A stretch of DNA of 64,000 nucleotides, taken from positions 1,922,001 through 1,986,000 of the forward strand of contig NZ_CP020465.1 of the NCBI RefSeq assembly GCF_002076895.1. Reading direction: 5' to 3'. Source of the DNA: Cognaticolwellia beringensis (GTDB lineage: Bacteria > Pseudomonadota > Gammaproteobacteria > Enterobacterales > Alteromonadaceae). The notes under the pieces were generated by a model that made no database searches, had not been told where the DNA came from, and saw only the letters and a program-made list of their open reading frames with translations. A program made the translations under genes and the position numbers. Of this stretch, positions 11,976 through 22,003 are shown piece after piece. How positions within the stretch are numbered: position 1 is the first letter of the stretch; the number at the start of each line of letters is the position of its first letter.

Positions 11976-14261
11976 TTACTTAATAAAAGTAAACTCTTTA
12001 GGTGGTGTTAACCCCATTAAGTGCTGTACAAAGTAGTCCCAACGCTTACGCATCATGTAGGGCTCTCTAGCAAAGCCATGGCCTCGATTGGGTAACATCA
12101 GCATGTCGAAGTCCTTATTCGCGGCAATTAACGCTTCAACGACGATTAAGGTGTTATATGGCGGCACATTGGTATCCGTTGTGCCATGAGCGATAAGTAA
12201 CTTGCCTTTGAGATTATCAACGATTAATTGATTTGCTTGGCTGTCGTAGTTAGTCGTGCCATCTTCATTTTTTACTAATACGCCATGGTACTTTTCACCC
12301 CACTCATCCGCATAGTTTCTATTATCATGATTACCGGCTTGAGAGACAGCGACTGAATAAAAGTCAGGATAAGTTAATAACGCACGTGTTGAAGCAAAGC
12401 CTCCGCCTGAATGCCCCCAAATACCAACGCGTGTGCTGTCTATCCAATGATATTTTTTTGCTAATTGTTTAATCGCGGCTACTTGATCCGGAATACCACT
12501 ATCGCCCATATTTTGATAATAAAATTCGTGAAAGCTTTTTGAACGTCCAGGTGTACCCAACGCGTCAATTTCGATAACAATAAAGCCAAGTTCAGCTATG
12601 GCTTGGTTATCGCCTCTAGCCGTTCTAAAGTGGCGGCCACGAATACTACCTACTTGTGGTCCTGGGTATAAATAATTAACTACAGGGTAAGATTTACTGG
12701 CGTCAAAATCACTAGGTTTATACATCAACCCGTAAATATCATGCTGGTTATTACGGTCTTTAACGATAAAGGGAATTGGTGCTTGCCAGCCAGTAGCGGT
12801 AAGCTTGTTAATATCCATTTGTTCGACGATAAAACCAGATTTACTGCTAGTGCTGCGAATAAAGCTAGTTTCTGGTTGATTTGGTGTCGACACTTGGTCT
12901 AAGAAATATTTAGCATCATTACTTAAAGTAATACGATGGTGTTTTTTCTCTGGGGTTAATAAGGTTAAATCTGATCCGTCTTTATTAATGCTGTAAAGAT
13001 AATGAAAGTAAGGATCACCACCTTCTTTTCCTGCACCTGAAAAAATCAATTTACCCGTTTCTTGGTTGACATTGAGCAATGCCAATACGGTCCAATCACC
13101 TTTTGTTATCTGATTTTTAATCTCTCCGGTTTCAGCATTAACTAGGTATAAATGTCCCCAGTTTGAACGCTGTGAAAACCAAATAAACTCGTTACTTTTA
13201 TCTAGGTATTTCCAGCTAATGCTACTAACACCAGATTCGAAAAAACTTTGTGCCGTTTCAGTAAAGATCGTACGAACTTTACCGGTAAGTGCATCAGCTA
13301 TTTTTAGTGTTGCGGTTTTGTGATCACGAGTTGATGAAACAAAGGCAAAATGGCGGCTATCGCTCGACCAATCAATATCTAATAAGCTGCCATCTCGGCC
13401 AGCAACATGATCTGTTATGGTCGATCTGTGATCATCTGCAGGCATATCAAGCACAACGACGCTCGCTTGCTCAATATTTATTACCACACGTTGAATTTTG
13501 AAAATATTTTCATCACCCGGTAATGGGTATTTCCAAACATCGATTTTAGGGTGGCCTACGGCAGTAGACACTATGCCCATTTCACCAACGTTACGACTGT
13601 CATGTTTGAAAGTGGTCAATTTTTTTGAGTCAGGAGACCATTTTACAACCGGCTTTTTACCACGAACCCAGCCAGCGTTGTTTGTCGCATAACCATAGTT
13701 TTGTATGCCGTCATGCGTTAACTGCTTTTTAGTATTATTGCTAAGGTTACGTAACCATAAATTATGCTCATGAATGTAAACTGCCTGCATACCATCTGGT
13801 GAAGCAAGTTCATCACTCTTAATGGTATCTTTACTTAGCTTACATAAATAATTTTCAATATTACATTGGTAAGACTCGTTATCTACTTTAAGTGAAATTA
13901 GCTTATTAGTAATAATATCGAAGCGAGAAAAAGGGAGTTTTTCTTGGTTAACTTCTTGTTCAGTAATACGTGCTAATGCACTGGCAAGTTTTTGATGATT
14001 GAAGGCTAACCGTTTTGTTTTTGTTACAGCGTCAATTGAAAAAAACTGTGTACCTTGCTCGGTGTTACTTTGGTATATAAGCGTGTTGTTTTCAGTCCAA
14101 CTTGCTTGTTCAACAGTGCCGAAAACCAAGTTTTCAGTATGCTTGGCGAGTTTACGTTCGGCTTGCTGATATTTTTCAATGCTTAATGATTCGGCGCTAG
14201 CATTAAAAGCTAAGCACGCTAAAACGGCACTTGAAGATATAGATTTAATTTTTGAAACCAT
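11976..14261 (-). CDS. S9 family peptidase (dipeptidyl-peptidase IV-like)
   Basis: The 761-residue exported serine peptidase has a signal peptide ending NASAES. An eight-bladed-propeller DPPIV N-terminal region spans about residues 60-480, and an alpha/beta-hydrolase catalytic domain follows. The nucleophile is Ser618 in GHSGGG, the acid is Asp696 in GTTDTNVP and the base is His728 in NRGHGF, so the triad is complete. It also has the LYPGPQVGS and YYQNMGDSGIPDQ segments of the S9B subgroup. It probably cleaves dipeptides, often X-Pro, from peptides in the periplasm. It is transcribed away from the ACS-like gene at 14548, with paired dyads between them. Confidence 0.93.
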   Translation of the reverse strand: MVSKIKSISSSAVLACLAFNASAESLSIEKYQQAERKLAKHTENLVFGTVEQASWTENNTLIYQSNTEQGTQFFSIDAVTKTKRLAFNHQKLASALARITEQEVNQEKLPFSRFDIITNKLISLKVDNESYQCNIENYLCKLSKDTIKSDELASPDGMQAVYIHEHNLWLRNLSNNTKKQLTHDGIQNYGYATNNAGWVRGKKPVVKWSPDSKKLTTFKHDSRNVGEMGIVSTAVGHPKIDVWKYPLPGDENIFKIQRVVINIEQASVVVLDMPADDHRSTITDHVAGRDGSLLDIDWSSDSRHFAFVSSTRDHKTATLKIADALTGKVRTIFTETAQSFFESGVSSISWKYLDKSNEFIWFSQRSNWGHLYLVNAETGEIKNQITKGDWTVLALLNVNQETGKLIFSGAGKEGGDPYFHYLYSINKDGSDLTLLTPEKKHHRITLSNDAKYFLDQVSTPNQPETSFIRSTSSKSGFIVEQMDINKLTATGWQAPIPFIVKDRNNQHDIYGLMYKPSDFDASKSYPVVNYLYPGPQVGSIRGRHFRTARGDNQAIAELGFIVIEIDALGTPGRSKSFHEFYYQNMGDSGIPDQVAAIKQLAKKYHWIDSTRVGIWGHSGGGFASTRALLTYPDFYSVAVSQAGNHDNRNYADEWGEKYHGVLVKNEDGTTNYDSQANQLIVDNLKGKLLIAHGTTDTNVPPYNTLIVVEALIAANKDFDMLMLPNRGHGFAREPYMMRKRWDYFVQHLMGLTPPKEFTFIK

Positions 14262-14410
14262 GAATAACCTTTTCTTTAATAGCTATAAAAATAGGATTAT
14301 CAATATTCTACCATTTCTTCGCTCTTTCCTGACTAAATTATCGAACAGTAGAATATGGCTTGCGACAACTAACGGTAAGTATTTCTTTACGTCATTAATC
14401 TTTGCTCGTA

Positions 14411-14457
14411 TAGACTAAAGTCTAGCGTGTTTTTTAACCAATTTAGACTTAGGTCTA
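14411..14457. promoter_or_regulatory. Two TAGAC-N4-GTCTA dyads, candidate operators
   Basis: TAGACTAAAGTCTA (14411-14424) and TAGACTTAGGTCTA (14444-14457) share identical 5-bp arms and are spaced 33 bp centre to centre, close to three helical turns. They lie between the divergent S9 peptidase gene and the ACS-domain gene, about 90-135 bp before the latter. That arrangement fits a dimeric repressor or activator binding cooperatively. The regulator is unknown. Confidence 0.5.
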
Positions 14458-14547
14458 ATTTAAAAATCAGTCCTGATTCTCTAGTGTTACTAACATCATA
14501 AATAGCTTTGATTAATATTGCATCAAAGATATTAAATAGAGAGTGAT

Positions 14548-15069
14548 ATGCCCAACTTGAATATTCAAAGTGTCGAACAAGCACAATTATCTTGGTTGCA
14601 GTCTAACAGTGGCGAATGGTCGTATTTTGTTAATGATAATTTAGCTGACGAAGATGACGTTGCTGTAAAAGAACAAGGCTACATTTGGTTAGTATCTCAG
14701 GCAACTACTTCGCATAAAGTGAGTGGTTATCGTATAGCTCACCAAACAATTGAAAACTACATTGAGCAATTAGCTGGCACTGAGCAGGCCATTGTATTTG
14801 GTGTGCCTGACGAAAATAAAGGCAATGCGATACATGCTTACGTTGAATTAAGTAACACCAACATTGAACCTTCAACATTTTCTAAAGTTATTAATGCAAA
14901 GCTTGCTAGCTGTTTGGGGGAATTTGCCCGGGCAGACGTCATAACATTTGTTGATGAATTTCCAGTGGCTAATAATAAAGAAATTTCTAGAAAAATACTT
15001 AAATCTCAAAACATAAAAATAAATATGCTTAATAAAAATAATGATAACGACTTAGTTAATTACAGTTAA
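14548..15069 (+). CDS. Free-standing acetyl-CoA-synthetase-like C-terminal domain
   Basis: The 173-residue product corresponds to only the mobile C-terminal domain of acetyl-CoA synthetase-type adenylate-forming enzymes. From about residue 45 it follows the family: GYIWLVSQATT, HKVSGYRIAHQTIENYI, AIVFGVPDENKGNAIHAYVEL, and PVANNKEISRKILK near the end. The large AMP-binding domain is absent, and no remnant of it was seen upstream. At the position of the catalytic lysine in the PKTRSGKIMRR consensus the protein has Glu (NKEISRK), so it cannot catalyse adenylation even in trans by the usual route. An ATG with GAGAG spacing opens it. It could be a regulatory partner or an enzyme relic that has kept an open frame. 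Confidence 0.7.
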   Translation: MPNLNIQSVEQAQLSWLQSNSGEWSYFVNDNLADEDDVAVKEQGYIWLVSQATTSHKVSGYRIAHQTIENYIEQLAGTEQAIVFGVPDENKGNAIHAYVELSNTNIEPSTFSKVINAKLASCLGEFARADVITFVDEFPVANNKEISRKILKSQNIKINMLNKNNDNDLVNYS

Positions 15070-15162
15070 CAGTTTTAAATACGTTATTAAAAACTAAAAC
15101 GATAAAAACACCAGAGCATAGCTGTTGTTGCTCTTAGGTAAATAACACACGGGGAAAGTAAA

Positions 15163-16197
15163 ATGTTTAATAAGAAAAAGCTTTTATTAGCAACAGGTCT
15201 TTTAGCTATGGCAGGCAGCGCAAGTGCTGGGTATGAAATAAAGTTATCTGATAATGATACCATTACCTTCGGCGGCTATCTCAAATTAGACGCCCGCTAT
15301 GTTGACGGTAACATTAACAGTATTACCAACGATTACTGGGTTGGTGCAGGCACCGTTGGCGATATTTCTCGCACTAGCTTTCGTGCAACTGAGTCTAGAA
15401 TAAACACTAAGTATGTTCATGGCGATGTTACTGGTTTTATTGAAATGGATTTACATGGTGGTGGCGGTAACGAAATCGTTTCGAATTCTTCAAACCCACG
15501 ATTACGTCACGCATTTATTAAATACAAAAATATTCTTGTTGGTCAAACTTGGTCTACTTTTGTCAATACTAGCGCTTTAGCGGAAGCAGCTGACTTTGGC
15601 GGCACACTGAATGCGTCGGCGTTTATTCGACAAGGTCAGGTTCGCTACACCCAAGGTAACTTTCAAGTTTCGGTAGAAAATCCTGAGTCTGACAAAGGTG
15701 ATCCGAGCCAAGACTCTATGCCTGATGTTATTGCCAAATATACCTTTAAAGGCGACTGGGGTAATGTTTCTGTTGCTGGTCTAGCTCGTCAATTGAATAC
15801 CGTTGGTGGTAACTCTGAGTCGGCATTTGGTTACGGTATTGCCGGTAAAATAAATACTGTTGGTAAAGATGACTTCCGTTTTCAATTCCATGGCGGTGAA
15901 ACTGGCCGTTATGTTGGTGTTGTTGCCGCGCGTGATTTAGTCGGTGAAGAAGTAGAAGAAACTACATCATTTTCGGTAGCTTATCGCCATTTTTGGAGTG
16001 ATGACGTTCGCAGTACTGCATTCTTCGGTAAAACTACAACAGAAGTTGCCGATTCCGATAGAAGACATTGGGGTGTGAACATATTTAAAAATTACACTAA
16101 AGAACTATCATTTGGTTTTGAAGTGGGTAACTTTGAATCAGCAGATCAAAATGCCGATTCAGACTACGTACAATTTTCAGCTAAGTACGTGCTTTAG
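15163..16197 (+). CDS. DcaP-like outer-membrane porin
   Basis: The 344-residue outer-membrane beta-barrel has a signal peptide ending GSASAG. It resembles the DcaP family of trimeric porins, which take up dicarboxylates and similar anions in Acinetobacter. Landmarks are FGGYLKLDARYVDG near the start, the RTSFRATESRI segment, the FIEMDLHGGGGNE loop, the LRHAFIKYKNILVGQTWSTF stretch and the C-terminal aromatic/hydrophobic strand FSAKYVL. It is 93 bp after the ACS-domain gene and may share its promoter. GGGGAAAG precedes the ATG and a strong terminator follows. The substrate is not evident. Confidence 0.82.
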   Translation: MFNKKKLLLATGLLAMAGSASAGYEIKLSDNDTITFGGYLKLDARYVDGNINSITNDYWVGAGTVGDISRTSFRATESRINTKYVHGDVTGFIEMDLHGGGGNEIVSNSSNPRLRHAFIKYKNILVGQTWSTFVNTSALAEAADFGGTLNASAFIRQGQVRYTQGNFQVSVENPESDKGDPSQDSMPDVIAKYTFKGDWGNVSVAGLARQLNTVGGNSESAFGYGIAGKINTVGKDDFRFQFHGGETGRYVGVVAARDLVGEEVEETTSFSVAYRHFWSDDVRSTAFFGKTTTEVADSDRRHWGVNIFKNYTKELSFGFEVGNFESADQNADSDYVQFSAKYVL

Positions 16198-16239
16198 TTT
16201 AAAGTATTGCGTTAGTTTACCTCTCAATCGAGGTTTTTT

Positions 16240-16265
16240 GGGGAAGCTTTTGCTTCCCCTTTTTT
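16240..16265 (+). terminator. Rho-independent terminator after the DcaP-like porin
   Basis: The perfect 8-bp stem GGGGAAGC / GCTTCCCC with loop TTTT is followed by six T residues. Confidence 0.93.
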
Positions 16266-16392
16266 CGCTAACCCTTTATGTTTTTAGGTATTACCCTGAT
16301 GGTTTTTATTGATACAAGCCAGGGCACTACGATGAAAAGTCAGGTTTATCTAGTTTCTAACTGACAGCTCAGAACTGGAAGCTGATTGCTAT

Positions 16393-18735
16393 TTATTTTT
16401 TCAATTTCGCAAAAGCGTTAGCAAAGGCATCACCCATAGCCGCATTATTGGCAACTTTTTGTGGTTTTGACTTTGATGGGATTTTGCTCTGGTGTTGGCT
16501 TTGAGGTTTTTTATCAAAATGTTGTGCTTTCTTCGGTTTTTCTGAAGTTTGGCTGTTAACCTGAGGTGTTGCTTCGTCTAATCGCATTGTTAAGCTTATA
16601 CGCTTACGTTGAGCGTCCACTTCTACCACCTTAACTTTAACCACTTCTCCAGCTTTAACCACTTCATGTGGATCACTAACAAATTTATCAGTTAGTGAAG
16701 AAATATGTACTAAGCCGTCTTGGTGAACACCTATATCAACAAAAGCGCCAAAATTTGCCACGTTAGAGATAACGCCTTCGAGTATCATGCCAACTTTAAG
16801 GTCGTTAATGGTATTAACTCCTTCTTGAAAAGTTGCCGTTTTGAACTCTGGTCGCGGATCACGGCCGGGCTTTTCTAGCTCACTAATAATATCTTTAACC
16901 GTTAGTTCACCAAAATTATCACTTATTAAGGCTTCAATATTAATTTTTTCTAACTCAGCTTTATTACCGATAACATGACTGATGTCAGCGTTAAGTTGTT
17001 TTAACAGTTGTTCCACTAAACTATAGGTTTCAGGATGAACACCTGAGAAATCTAACGGATTATTACCATTATGTATCCGCAAGAAACCAGCTGCTTGTTC
17101 GAAAGCTTTTGGTCCTAAACGTGCGACTTTTTTTAATTCATTTCGGTTGTTAAATCGGCCGTGTTCATCGCGAAAACTAACCACGTTATTTGCCATGGTT
17201 TTGTTTAAGCCTGAAACTCGCGATAATAAAGCGGCAGAAGCGCTATTTAAGTCAACACCGACCGCGTTTACACAATCTTCAATAACATTGTCTAAGGTTT
17301 GGCTTAGTTGGCTTTGGCTAACATCATGTTGATATTGACCAACGCCAATGGCTTTTGGGTCTATTTTAACTAACTCTGCTAACGGGTCTTGCAAGCGGCG
17401 AGCAATTGATACCGCACCACGAATTGACACGTCTAGGTCAGGAAATTCTTTTGCAGCAAATTCTGAGGCAGAATATACTGAAGCACCGGCTTCACTGACA
17501 ATCACTTTTGTTGGTTTGTTGTTTTCTAGTTTAGCTATAACATCTGCAATAAGTTTGTCACTTTCGCGTGACGCAGTACCGTTGCCTATCGCTACTAATT
17601 CTACTTTATGTTGCTGACATAAATTCACTAAAGTACGTACCGATTTATCCCAATGATTTTGCGGTGCATGCGGAAATATAGTCGCGGTTTGTAATAATTT
17701 ACCCGTCGCATCGACAATAGCTAATTTACAGCCAGTTCTAAGGCCGGGATCTAAACCTAACGTGGTTTTAGCCCCGGCTGGCGCCGCCATCATTAAGTCG
17801 CTTAAATTACGCGAAAAAACCTTAATCGCTTCAATTTCTGCTTGTTCACGTAATTGGCCTAATAATTCTGTTTCTAAGCTTTGGCTGAGTTTTATTTTCC
17901 AGGTGGTTTGCACCACTTTAGTTAAAAAATCTGCGGCTGCTTGGCCCGTTAAGCGTAAATTAAAGTGTTCGGTGATCAGCTGTTGTGCGCTAGAAAAAGC
18001 CCCTTCTTGCCCAGGGTCTGTATCAATACTTAACGATAATAGTTTTTCATTACGACCACGCAACATCGCTAACATACGGTGCGATGGTACAGATTTCAGT
18101 AATTCTGAATGCTCAAAGTAATCGCGGTATTTTGCCGCTTCTTTTTCTTTGCCTTTTATCAATTTACTGCACAAATGAGCTTGCTTTAGTAAATGACGAC
18201 GTAATTTTTGGATCAAATTAGCGTCTTCAGCAAAACGCTCAACCAGAATATAGAGTGCACCTTCAAGTACCGAGCTTTCATCACTAAATCCCTGTTCTGT
18301 ATTGATAAAGGCTTTTGCTTCTTGCTCAGGGTTTAGCTGCCAATTATTATAAATTTTATTGGCTAACGGCTCTAAACCCGCGCTAATAGCAATTTGCCCT
18401 TTGGTTTTTCTTTTTGGTTTATAGGGTAAATAAAGATCTTCTAAACGCGTTTTATTATCGGCATTATTAAGCTCGGCGGCTAAGGCAGGAGTTAATTTAC
18501 CTTGCTGTTCAATATTACTGATAATAACTTTTCGACGATCGGCTAAATCGCGTAAATATACTAAGCGTTGCGCAAGGTGACGCAAATGATTGTCATCTAG
18601 TCCTTGGGTAACTTCCTTTCTATAGCGAGCAATAAAAGGAACCGTTGCACCTTCATCTAATAAATTTATAGCAGCATTTATTTGGCTGGTTTTTACATCG
18701 ATTTCTTTGGCTATTTGCTCAGCAATGGGCGTCAT
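16393..18735 (-). CDS. tex: Tex-family RNA-binding transcription accessory protein
   Basis: The 780-residue protein is a full-length Tex/YhgF, a nucleic-acid-binding factor that associates with transcription. In order it has the N-terminal Tex helical domain ([17 protein letters not shown]), the YqgF-like RNase-fold domain starting [19 protein letters not shown] at about residue 320, helix-hairpin-helix motifs ([19 protein letters not shown]), and an S1 RNA-binding domain ([20 protein letters not shown]). A basic, disordered tail with [18 protein letters not shown] ends the protein. Transcribed divergently from glmU. Confidence 0.96.
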   Translation of the reverse strand: MTPIAEQIAKEIDVKTSQINAAINLLDEGATVPFIARYRKEVTQGLDDNHLRHLAQRLVYLRDLADRRKVIISNIEQQGKLTPALAAELNNADNKTRLEDLYLPYKPKRKTKGQIAISAGLEPLANKIYNNWQLNPEQEAKAFINTEQGFSDESSVLEGALYILVERFAEDANLIQKLRRHLLKQAHLCSKLIKGKEKEAAKYRDYFEHSELLKSVPSHRMLAMLRGRNEKLLSLSIDTDPGQEGAFSSAQQLITEHFNLRLTGQAAADFLTKVVQTTWKIKLSQSLETELLGQLREQAEIEAIKVFSRNLSDLMMAAPAGAKTTLGLDPGLRTGCKLAIVDATGKLLQTATIFPHAPQNHWDKSVRTLVNLCQQHKVELVAIGNGTASRESDKLIADVIAKLENNKPTKVIVSEAGASVYSASEFAAKEFPDLDVSIRGAVSIARRLQDPLAELVKIDPKAIGVGQYQHDVSQSQLSQTLDNVIEDCVNAVGVDLNSASAALLSRVSGLNKTMANNVVSFRDEHGRFNNRNELKKVARLGPKAFEQAAGFLRIHNGNNPLDFSGVHPETYSLVEQLLKQLNADISHVIGNKAELEKINIEALISDNFGELTVKDIISELEKPGRDPRPEFKTATFQEGVNTINDLKVGMILEGVISNVANFGAFVDIGVHQDGLVHISSLTDKFVSDPHEVVKAGEVVKVKVVEVDAQRKRISLTMRLDEATPQVNSQTSEKPKKAQHFDKKPQSQHQSKIPSKSKPQKVANNAAMGDAFANAFAKLKK

Positions 18736-18996
18736 TTATATAGGATCCTAGATCAATCAAAAGTCGTATTTTTGTTGGCCTTATTATACACCCAATTACT
18801 GACGAGGTGCGATATACCCACAAAGTTTTTCCTGGTGCATAAGAAAGTAATATTTCGCAGTAAGTTGCTAAACAATTTTAATAGAGAAGCATTTAATTAA
18901 ACGTTACAATGTTCACATACGTTATTAACAGTTGATGGGTTTATGCTTATTCATCAAGTTGATATAAGTAACCTTATAAATAAAACCGGAAATATT

Positions 18997-20358
18997 ATGG
19001 CTCTCTCTGTTGTTATCTTAGCTGCGGGTAAAGGCACTCGCATGCGTTCTGCTTTACCTAAAGTTCTTCATCCCGTTGCTGAAAAGCCAATGGTATCTCA
19101 CGTCATTGACGCGGCGCGCCAGGTAGATAGTGAAAATATCTATTTAGTTTACGGTTTTGGTGGCGATGTGCTTAAAGCTAAAGTTACCGGTGACGATTTA
19201 ACCTTTGTTGAACAGAAAGAGCAATTAGGCACAGGTCACGCGGTTGATATGGCGTCACCCTTTTTATCTGATGATGAAGATGTGCTAGTGCTTTATGGTG
19301 ATGTACCTTTAACCAAAGTGGGAACATTACAACGTTTAATTGCCGCTAAACCTGACAATGGCATGGCGTTATTAACTGTACATTTAGCTAACCCTGCAGG
19401 CTATGGTCGTATTATGCGTGATAGTTCAGGCACAGTGGTTGGCATTGTTGAACAAAAAGATGCCACAGCAGAGCAACTATTAGTGAATGAAGCGAACACC
19501 GGAATTTTATTAGCCAATGGTGGTGATTTAAAACGTTGGTTAGCTAATTTATCAAGTGATAATGCCCAAGGTGAATATTACTTAACAGATATTATTGCTG
19601 CGTGTCATCAAGAAGGTAAGCTTATTGCTACGGCTCATCCTGATAGCGAAATTGAAGTAGAGGGCGCAAATAACCGTGTGCAACTTGCCGGTTTAGAACG
19701 AGCCTATCAAATAAGAAAAGCAGAGGAGTTAATGATTGCTGGCGCGACTTTACGTGACCCTAGTCGTATCGATATTCGTGGTAACGTTACCGTTGGCCAA
19801 GAAGTGGTGATCGACGTGAACTGTATTTTCGAAGGTAATGTTGCTATTGCAGATAATGCTATTATTGGTGCTAATTGTATTTTGAAAAACTGTACGATTG
19901 GCCAAGGTGCTGAAGTTAAACCAAACACTATGATTGAAGGTGCTGATATTGGCGAATTAGCCTCCGTTGGACCATTTGCGCGCATTCGCCCTGGCTCAGT
20001 ATTGAAGCGTGATGCCCATGTTGGTAATTTTGTTGAAATGAAAAAAACAACCTTAGGTGCAGGGGCAAAAGCTGGGCATTTAAGTTATTTAGGCGATGCA
20101 GAAATAGGCGCGAACGCTAACATTGGTGCTGGTACTATTACCTGTAACTACGATGGTGTGAATAAAGCTAAAACTATTATTGGTGCTGGCGCGTTTATAG
20201 GCTCAAATGCCTCGTTAGTCGCCCCCGTGACTATTGGTGCAATGGCAACAACCGCTGCTGGTTCGGTTATTGTTAAAAATGTTGATGATCATGAGCTTAG
20301 TGTAGCGCGTGGTAAGCAGCGTAATATTGCTGGTTGGAAACGACCGACTAAAAAGTAG
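18997..20358 (+). CDS. glmU: Bifunctional GlcNAc-1-P uridyltransferase / GlcN-1-P acetyltransferase
   Basis: GlmU makes UDP-N-acetylglucosamine, first acetylating GlcN-1-P and then adding UMP. The pyrophosphorylase domain starts [20 protein letters not shown]. The C-terminal left-handed beta-helix has hexapeptide repeats with the [12 protein letters not shown] and [11 protein letters not shown] motifs. The frame is open to ATG 18943, but ATG 18997 is chosen because it follows CCGGAAATATT and places the nucleotide-binding motif at the normal distance from the start; the product is then 453 residues. It is 8 bp before the solute-binding gene, so they are co-transcribed. Confidence 0.96.
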   Translation: MALSVVILAAGKGTRMRSALPKVLHPVAEKPMVSHVIDAARQVDSENIYLVYGFGGDVLKAKVTGDDLTFVEQKEQLGTGHAVDMASPFLSDDEDVLVLYGDVPLTKVGTLQRLIAAKPDNGMALLTVHLANPAGYGRIMRDSSGTVVGIVEQKDATAEQLLVNEANTGILLANGGDLKRWLANLSSDNAQGEYYLTDIIAACHQEGKLIATAHPDSEIEVEGANNRVQLAGLERAYQIRKAEELMIAGATLRDPSRIDIRGNVTVGQEVVIDVNCIFEGNVAIADNAIIGANCILKNCTIGQGAEVKPNTMIEGADIGELASVGPFARIRPGSVLKRDAHVGNFVEMKKTTLGAGAKAGHLSYLGDAEIGANANIGAGTITCNYDGVNKAKTIIGAGAFIGSNASLVAPVTIGAMATTAAGSVIVKNVDDHELSVARGKQRNIAGWKRPTKK

Positions 20359-20366
20359 ACAACAAT

Positions 20367-21140
20367 ATGATAAAAGGGCCTTTTATCGCTCTATTTTTAC
20401 TTGGCATTGTGTTCATAAATATTTTATTTATGAACAGTGCTCGTGCGGAGTCAGATTTAATTGCTGTTGCAGCTGAGCACCCTATGCTGCAATATCAAGA
20501 AAATGATGAAATAAAAGGTCCCAGTGCAGAAATTCTTAAATTACTTCTCCAGACGAGTGAACTCGAAGCTCCGCTTGATTTACTTCCTTGGTCTAGAGCT
20601 TATCATACGGTATTAAACCGCAAAAACACCCTTGTAGTCAGTATGGTTCGAACACAAGCGCGAGAAGAACAATTTCATTGGCTCATTAAAGTAAGCGAAC
20701 TTGTCCGTGGTTTTATATCACTGAAAAGTAAGCCTGAAAACAGCATTCGAACGATTAGTGAGGCGAAATCAAAAACTATCATCGTTATACGAGACAGCTA
20801 TGGTCATCATTCATTGATGAATTTAGGTTTTAGCGAAAATACTAACCTTTACGTCGTATCGACATTAAAACACGGGATAGCACTTTTTTTATCAGGAAAA
20901 GTAGACCTAATATATACCGACCCAAATGTTTTAACTGACTATTTTATAGAGCATCAGCAAGATTCCGAAGCGCTAATTACAGTACATATTTTGCCAGAAA
21001 CTCGCCGAGAAAGTTACATTGCTGCGAATATCAATACAGACATTGGCACGCTAGAAAAACTTAACTTAGCGGCAAATAAGTTACAAACAGACCCTAATTA
21101 TCAATATTATTTGGCCTTTAAAGCGTTAATAAAAAAGTAG
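20367..21140 (+). CDS. Periplasmic solute-binding protein (SBP family 3-like)
   Basis: The 257-residue exported protein has a signal peptide ending in NSARAES and the two-lobed fold of family 3 amino-acid-type binding proteins: a GPSAEILKLLL segment after the first strand, LPWSRAYHTVLNRKNTLVVS, and GKVDLIYTDPNVL near the hinge return. No permease or ATPase gene is adjacent, so it may act as an orphan sensor-type binding protein like many short ones in Alteromonadales. It lies between glmU and the DeoR gene, but a role in amino-sugar metabolism is only suggested by position. Confidence 0.75.
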   Translation: MIKGPFIALFLLGIVFINILFMNSARAESDLIAVAAEHPMLQYQENDEIKGPSAEILKLLLQTSELEAPLDLLPWSRAYHTVLNRKNTLVVSMVRTQAREEQFHWLIKVSELVRGFISLKSKPENSIRTISEAKSKTIIVIRDSYGHHSLMNLGFSENTNLYVVSTLKHGIALFLSGKVDLIYTDPNVLTDYFIEHQQDSEALITVHILPETRRESYIAANINTDIGTLEKLNLAANKLQTDPNYQYYLAFKALIKK

Positions 21141-21194
21141 TGCTTAGATAAATATTGTTTTTATTTTCAGCTTTTGTTCTAATAGATAAGTTTT

Positions 21195-21240
21195 AAAACG
21201 AAACTTTTAAGAGTAAAACGAAAGCAATGTCAAAACGAAA
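21195..21240. promoter_or_regulatory. Triple AAAACGAAA repeat, candidate autoregulatory operator
   Basis: AAAACGAAA occurs at 21195-21203, 21215-21223 and 21232-21240, spaced 20 and 17 bp. The complement TTTCGTTTT resembles the direct-repeat TTTCGTTT operators described for several DeoR-family regulators. The first two lie before the start codon of the DeoR-family gene (21227) and the third overlaps its first codons, so only the first two are free of coding constraint. Confidence 0.5.
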
Positions 21241-21988
21241 TACCCAGCAGCGTCGTCATACCATAATTGCAGAGTTAAGTAATTTAGGTGAAGTAAGTGT
21301 TGATAGCCTTGCAAAAATGTTTGAAACCTCAGAAGTTACAATCCGTAAGGACTTGGCGGTACTAGAAAACAGTGGTTTGCTACTGCGTAGATATGGTGGT
21401 GCCGTGCCTTTGCCGCATGAAATTACCCAGCCAAAAACAGAGAAAGTTTCGAAACGAAAGATAATGATCGCAAAAACTGCGGCATCGCTTATTCGCGATC
21501 ACAATCGCATTATTTTAGACAGTGGTAGCACAACATCGGCTTTAGTTCGTGAATTAAGTGCTAAACAAGGTCTAGTGGTAATGACAAACTCACTCGCTAT
21601 TGCGTCTGATTTGCATGCGCTTGAAAATGAACCGACATTATTGATGACCGGTGGTACTTGGGACCCGCACTCGGAGTCTTTCCAAGGCCAAGTGGCAGAA
21701 AGTGTATTACGCTCTTATGATTTTGATCAGCTATTTATTGGTGCTGACGGTATTGATTTAGCTCGCGGAACAACAACATTCAATGAACTTTTAGGCTTAA
21801 GCCGTGTAATGGCTGAAGTGTCACGTGAAGTTATTGTTATGTTAGATTCAGAAAAACTTAATCGAAAAATTCCCAATTTAGAATTACCTTGGGGGAAAAT
21901 TCACACGTTGATCACAGATGCAGATATGCCTGAAGACGTGCGAAGTGAAATAATTAAACAAGGCGTTAACCTCGTTATCGCAAGTTAA
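21227..21988 (+). CDS. DeoR-family transcriptional regulator (GlmR-like)
   Basis: The 253-residue regulator has an N-terminal DeoR winged helix (NTQQRRHTIIAELSNLGEVS, then EVTIRKDLAVLENSG and LLLRRYGGAV) and a C-terminal sugar-phosphate sensor of the ISOCOT type, with LDSGSTTSALVREL and IGADGIDLARGTTTFNE. It lies 15 bp before glmS. A DeoR-type gene in this exact place, between glmU and glmS and downstream of atp, is known in Pseudomonas aeruginosa as glmR, so control of glmS by an amino-sugar phosphate is a reasonable inference. Repeated TTTCGTTTT-type sites cover its own start. Confidence 0.88.
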   Translation: MSKRNTQQRRHTIIAELSNLGEVSVDSLAKMFETSEVTIRKDLAVLENSGLLLRRYGGAVPLPHEITQPKTEKVSKRKIMIAKTAASLIRDHNRIILDSGSTTSALVRELSAKQGLVVMTNSLAIASDLHALENEPTLLMTGGTWDPHSESFQGQVAESVLRSYDFDQLFIGADGIDLARGTTTFNELLGLSRVMAEVSREVIVMLDSEKLNRKIPNLELPWGKIHTLITDADMPEDVRSEIIKQGVNLVIAS

Positions 21989-22003
21989 AAAAGGACAGAG
22001 AGT

